NCBI GenBank assembly: GCA_903854795.1
Contig: CAINXF010000118.1
Span: 1 to 7,949, forward strand
Direction: 5' to 3'
Source of the DNA: Candidatus Kerfeldbacteria bacterium
Lineage (GTDB): Bacteria; Patescibacteriota; Patescibacteriia; SBBC01
Length of the DNA stretch: 7,949 bases
The translations under genes were made by a program, and so were the position numbers. Shown here piece by piece: positions 5,982-7,949 of this stretch. Each line of letters opens with the position of its first letter. Positions within the stretch are counted from its first letter, which is position 1. The notes beneath the pieces are model-generated. The model searched no databases, was not told where the DNA came from, and saw nothing but the letters and a program-made list of their open reading frames with translations.

Positions 5982-7014
5982 TGTGTTTCGCAAATGCTAT
6001 ACCCTTCGTTGGTAAAAAATACATCAGAATCGAACCTGCGATCAATAGGAGTATCGCACCATAGGACCACCCGTTGACGGCCCGCTCGATCCGTTCAAGA
6101 CGTTGCGCACGCTGAAGCGAAGGAGGGTTGATGTATCGATCACGGTAGCTCAAGCCGAGCCCCTCACAACAATCTTTCCATGGATTATCTGGATATGCAT
6201 GTATATACGATCCTGCGCACGGACCAGCGTAGAAGGACTTCGTATCGTTGCATATTCGAACATAGTAATTGCCAACATCGGCTTGTATCTCGCACGACTT
6301 CGTACCGTACGCAATGTATGTCTCGGTCGGAACCGGCCGAGAATTCGGCAACAGATCGCTCACCTTTTTGCTGTCATACGTCTGCCATCCCTTCGGTAAC
6401 GTCATCGCGGTGCACAACCCGCCGGTAGTATCAAACACCGGCGACGGAGCGCATTCGTTATTCTGTTCATTTATTGCGAGCGAGAAGGATTGTGAACTGC
6501 AATAGGGAATCACTTTGGGCTGCATCAGGGCAACGACACTGTTGCCTATCGCAATGAGCACGATGAAGGCCACATTAACGACAAGGAATCTCGAAATGGC
6601 GGTTCGCTGCTGACTTCCGGTCTTGTTTCGAATGACCAAGAGATACGCTACCGCACACGCCACCATAGGGGCGACGAAAATCACAAAGTACCAGTACAGA
6701 GTGAGATCGAGAATGTTGAATGTTCTGACCAGATCGGTTTCAATTCCGGAAGGTGCGAATAATGCATATAGCGGATGGAATACCGTGACCTGCGCGAGTG
6801 CGGCGATGGACACGATTGGTGCAAGTACTGCGAGGTAGCAGTTGAGCCACCAAATTAACCCCAGCCAGTACTGTCTCCGCCATATACAGAACCAAAGTCC
6901 GATCAGCTGCAGCGCGATCAACGAAAATACCGCCACATTAAATATCTGGGACAAAGCACCTATCGCCAGTAGTATCCAAATTATTTTTAACACCTTCACA
7001 CTGGTAGCTTCCAA
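5974..7014 (-). CDS. Polytopic membrane protein with eight-cysteine polar loop, unknown function
   Basis: I do not recognise this protein. Read from the TTG at 7014 it has 346 residues with about six hydrophobic segments (roughly 8-26, 28-43, 50-76, 105-127, 142-165 and 316-334). A long polar loop (about 166-315) contains eight cysteines (172, 188, 201, 241, 255, 266, 282 and 283), which could form disulfides if the loop faces outward. The start is uncertain: TTG 7014 directly follows an in-frame TAA, while GTG 6999 has GGAAG 8 nt upstream and would shorten the protein by five residues. The stop overlaps the sufS start by 8 nt. Three sampled lines of the gene give 48-50% G+C against about 60% in a sufS line, and it uses more AT-ending codons such as ATA. 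It may be a later arrival in the block. A direct role in Fe-S assembly is not supported by any motif. Confidence 0.75.
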   Translation of the reverse strand: MEATSVKVLKIIWILLAIGALSQIFNVAVFSLIALQLIGLWFCIWRRQYWLGLIWWLNCYLAVLAPIVSIAALAQVTVFHPLYALFAPSGIETDLVRTFNILDLTLYWYFVIFVAPMVACAVAYLLVIRNKTGSQQRTAISRFLVVNVAFIVLIAIGNSVVALMQPKVIPYCSSQSFSLAINEQNNECAPSPVFDTTGGLCTAMTLPKGWQTYDSKKVSDLLPNSRPVPTETYIAYGTKSCEIQADVGNYYVRICNDTKSFYAGPCAGSYIHAYPDNPWKDCCEGLGLSYRDRYINPPSLQRAQRLERIERAVNGWSYGAILLLIAGSILMYFLPTKGIAFAKHND

Positions 7015-7043
7015 TTACTTTCTACAATCTCAGTAACAGGCTA

Positions 7044-7073
7044 AGTATAGTCACTTTTCAATGCCGTCGACAA
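7044..7073 (-). promoter_or_regulatory. Possible internal promoter for the membrane-protein gene and downstream suf genes
   Basis: On the minus strand, TTGTCG (7073-7068) and TATACT (7049-7044) are separated by 18 bp. The -35 box matches four of six consensus bases and the -10 box five of six. It lies across the end of the sufD-like gene and the only sizeable gap in the block (7015-7050), with expected transcription start near 7037. This would allow the membrane protein, sufS, grpB-like gene and sufU to be expressed separately from the upstream genes. Confidence 0.4.
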
Positions 7074-7623
7074 GTGCCGGCGCGAGGAACGCCTCAATGA
7101 CGAGCTTGGTCGCCGCCTTCTTGGGAATACCACGACTTCTCAGATAGAATAGCTGCTCCGGATCGATCGGCGCGACCGATGCGGCATGTGAGGCCTTCAC
7201 ATTGTCGGCGAGGATCTCAAGCGCGGGCACCGAGGTCGCCGTCGCGGAATCGTCCAGAAGCAACGATCTCTGCTCGAGGAAGTCCTGCGACTTCTGTGCG
7301 CGCTTCATGATCCTTATCGTACCGAGGAAATCAAACTGCGCGGCGTCCTTCAGTACCGTCCTCAGGATGGTCGAACCTTTCGTATCGGGTGCCTCATGGA
7401 CCGTGTCGACGGTGAGCTTCAACTGCTGGTGTCCGGACACCACGCCGCCGCCGCGTATCGACACCGAGGCGCCTTTGCCACGCAACGCGACCGTCAGTCC
7501 ATACGCGCCCTGCATCTGCGCATCGAACGGGATACGACAATCGACGTGCGAACCTGCTGCGACGGCAATCGTGATATTGCGACGACGCGGACCGAACGTC
7601 ACCACGCGTGCGATCCTACTCAT
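7051..7623 (-). CDS. sufD: SufD-like Fe-S assembly protein, compact SufBD core domain
   Basis: This protein belongs to the SufB/SufD family, whose members pair with the SufC ATPase to form the cluster-building scaffold. From the ATG at 7623 it has 190 residues, against roughly 420 or more for typical SufD. It retains the C-terminal half of the family: repeated beta-strand pattern from about 1-110, 'STILRTVLKDAAQFDFLG' (84-101), 'AQKSQDFLEQRSLLLDD' (109-125), 'PALEILADNVKASHAAS' (133-149) and 'LFYLRSRGI' (158-166). 'VKASH' carries His at 146 and Ala where SufB has its conserved Cys, so SufD is the better label. The N-terminal helical region is absent, not frameshifted: the start overlaps the Nudix stop as ATGAGTAG, and no related sequence lies upstream. 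An ATG at 7638 is in frame and would add five residues. No sufB or sufC is visible. Confidence 0.85.
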   Translation of the reverse strand: MSRIARVVTFGPRRRNITIAVAAGSHVDCRIPFDAQMQGAYGLTVALRGKGASVSIRGGGVVSGHQQLKLTVDTVHEAPDTKGSTILRTVLKDAAQFDFLGTIRIMKRAQKSQDFLEQRSLLLDDSATATSVPALEILADNVKASHAASVAPIDPEQLFYLRSRGIPKKAATKLVIEAFLAPALVDGIEK

Positions 7624-7949
7624 TGAACGTCCGCTCATGGTAGAACGGCGTGCGTGCCTTGATCGCACGATACCACAACGTCAACATGGCGTGCGCACCT
7701 GTCCGCATTATGCGTCCCGCGTTTTTCCTCGCAACAAAACGGAACTCTCCGATCTCATTTGCACGGGCTTTCAGGCGTTCGATCTGCACACGCCGGAGAC
7801 GCCCTCCGTAAAAGTAAAATTGCAGATCTTCGTAGTGGTCCTTTGCATGCGTGTTGTAGGATACGCCGAGCAACGTGAGCACACCGACCGACAGCCGCAG
7901 TTCCTCGCGCGCCTCGCGAACGCACGCGTCCCGCGGCGATTCGAACCGA
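7616..7949 (-). CDS. Nudix hydrolase (5' end beyond window)
   Basis: The frame is open from the right window edge, giving the last 110 residues. The Nudix box pattern E-x7-REuxEExxu is visible at the very edge: Glu at residue 3 of the fragment, then 'REAREEL' at 11-17. The preceding Gly of the box lies outside the window, and the usual Gly near the end of the box is Arg here (residue 18). The rest, 'LLGVSY', 'FYFYGG' and 'NEIGEFRFVA', fits the body of a Nudix fold. The protein would hydrolyse a nucleoside diphosphate linked to another group; the substrate cannot be told. A GTG at 7882 could serve as a start only if the Nudix box were discarded, so it is rejected. The stop overlaps the sufD-like start by 8 nt. 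Confidence 0.85.
   Translation of the reverse strand, partial: RFESPRDACVREAREELRLSVGVLTLLGVSYNTHAKDHYEDLQFYFYGGRLRRVQIERLKARANEIGEFRFVARKNAGRIMRTGAHAMLTLWYRAIKARTPFYHERTFNE

Noticed and set aside
7616..7882. An 88-codon gene starting at GTG 7882
   Set aside because: The frame remains open to the window edge and the codons upstream of 7882 encode the Nudix box, so this is the C-terminal part of a longer gene.

Overview
The window looks like a chromosomal segment of a bacterium from the Candidate Phyla Radiation (Patescibacteria). This assignment is inferred from protein architecture, not from any search. Three things support it: a membrane-anchored CAP-domain protein with a His/Arg-rich N-terminus before its membrane helix; a secreted C39-like peptidase carrying two short 'WYV-x-P' repeats of the kind I associate with these genomes; and very compact, overlapping genes. 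TGA is used as a genuine stop at several gene junctions (grpB, sufS, sufU, the C39-like gene), so the code is not the TGA=Gly code of Gracilibacteria. Base composition is GC-rich (about 60% in a sampled sufS line), with one clearly lower-GC gene.

Left part (1-2570). A minus-strand CAP/SCP protein gene runs off the left edge. It has a good sigma70-type promoter (TTGACT-17-TATACT). It is divergent from a plus-strand manganese-type superoxide dismutase gene whose start codon lies inside an 11-bp tandem duplication. A 67-codon plus-strand gene of unknown function follows, with a good Shine-Dalgarno sequence. A GC-rich hairpin (2540-2566) then separates it from the convergent minus-strand block.

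Right part (2578-7949). Eight minus-strand genes lie almost end to end. In transcription order they are: a Nudix hydrolase (5' end cut by the window), a very short SufD-type protein, a six-helix membrane protein with an eight-cysteine loop, the cysteine desulfurase SufS, a GrpB-family nucleotidyltransferase-like protein, the Fe-S scaffold SufU, an 84-residue unknown protein and the secreted C39-like peptidase. Four junctions overlap by 4 or 8 nt (ATGA, ATGACTGA or ATGAGTAG), which suggests coupled translation.

The recognisable core is SUF-type iron-sulfur cluster assembly: SufS mobilises sulfur from cysteine, SufU accepts it and/or scaffolds the cluster, and a SufBD-family protein completes the set. 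No sufB or sufC is visible; they may lie beyond the right edge. The non-Suf genes embedded in the run, the shortened SufD and the IscU-like cysteine spacing of SufU are its most unusual aspects. The window contains no RNA genes, CRISPR arrays, insertion sequences or transposase genes that I can recognise.
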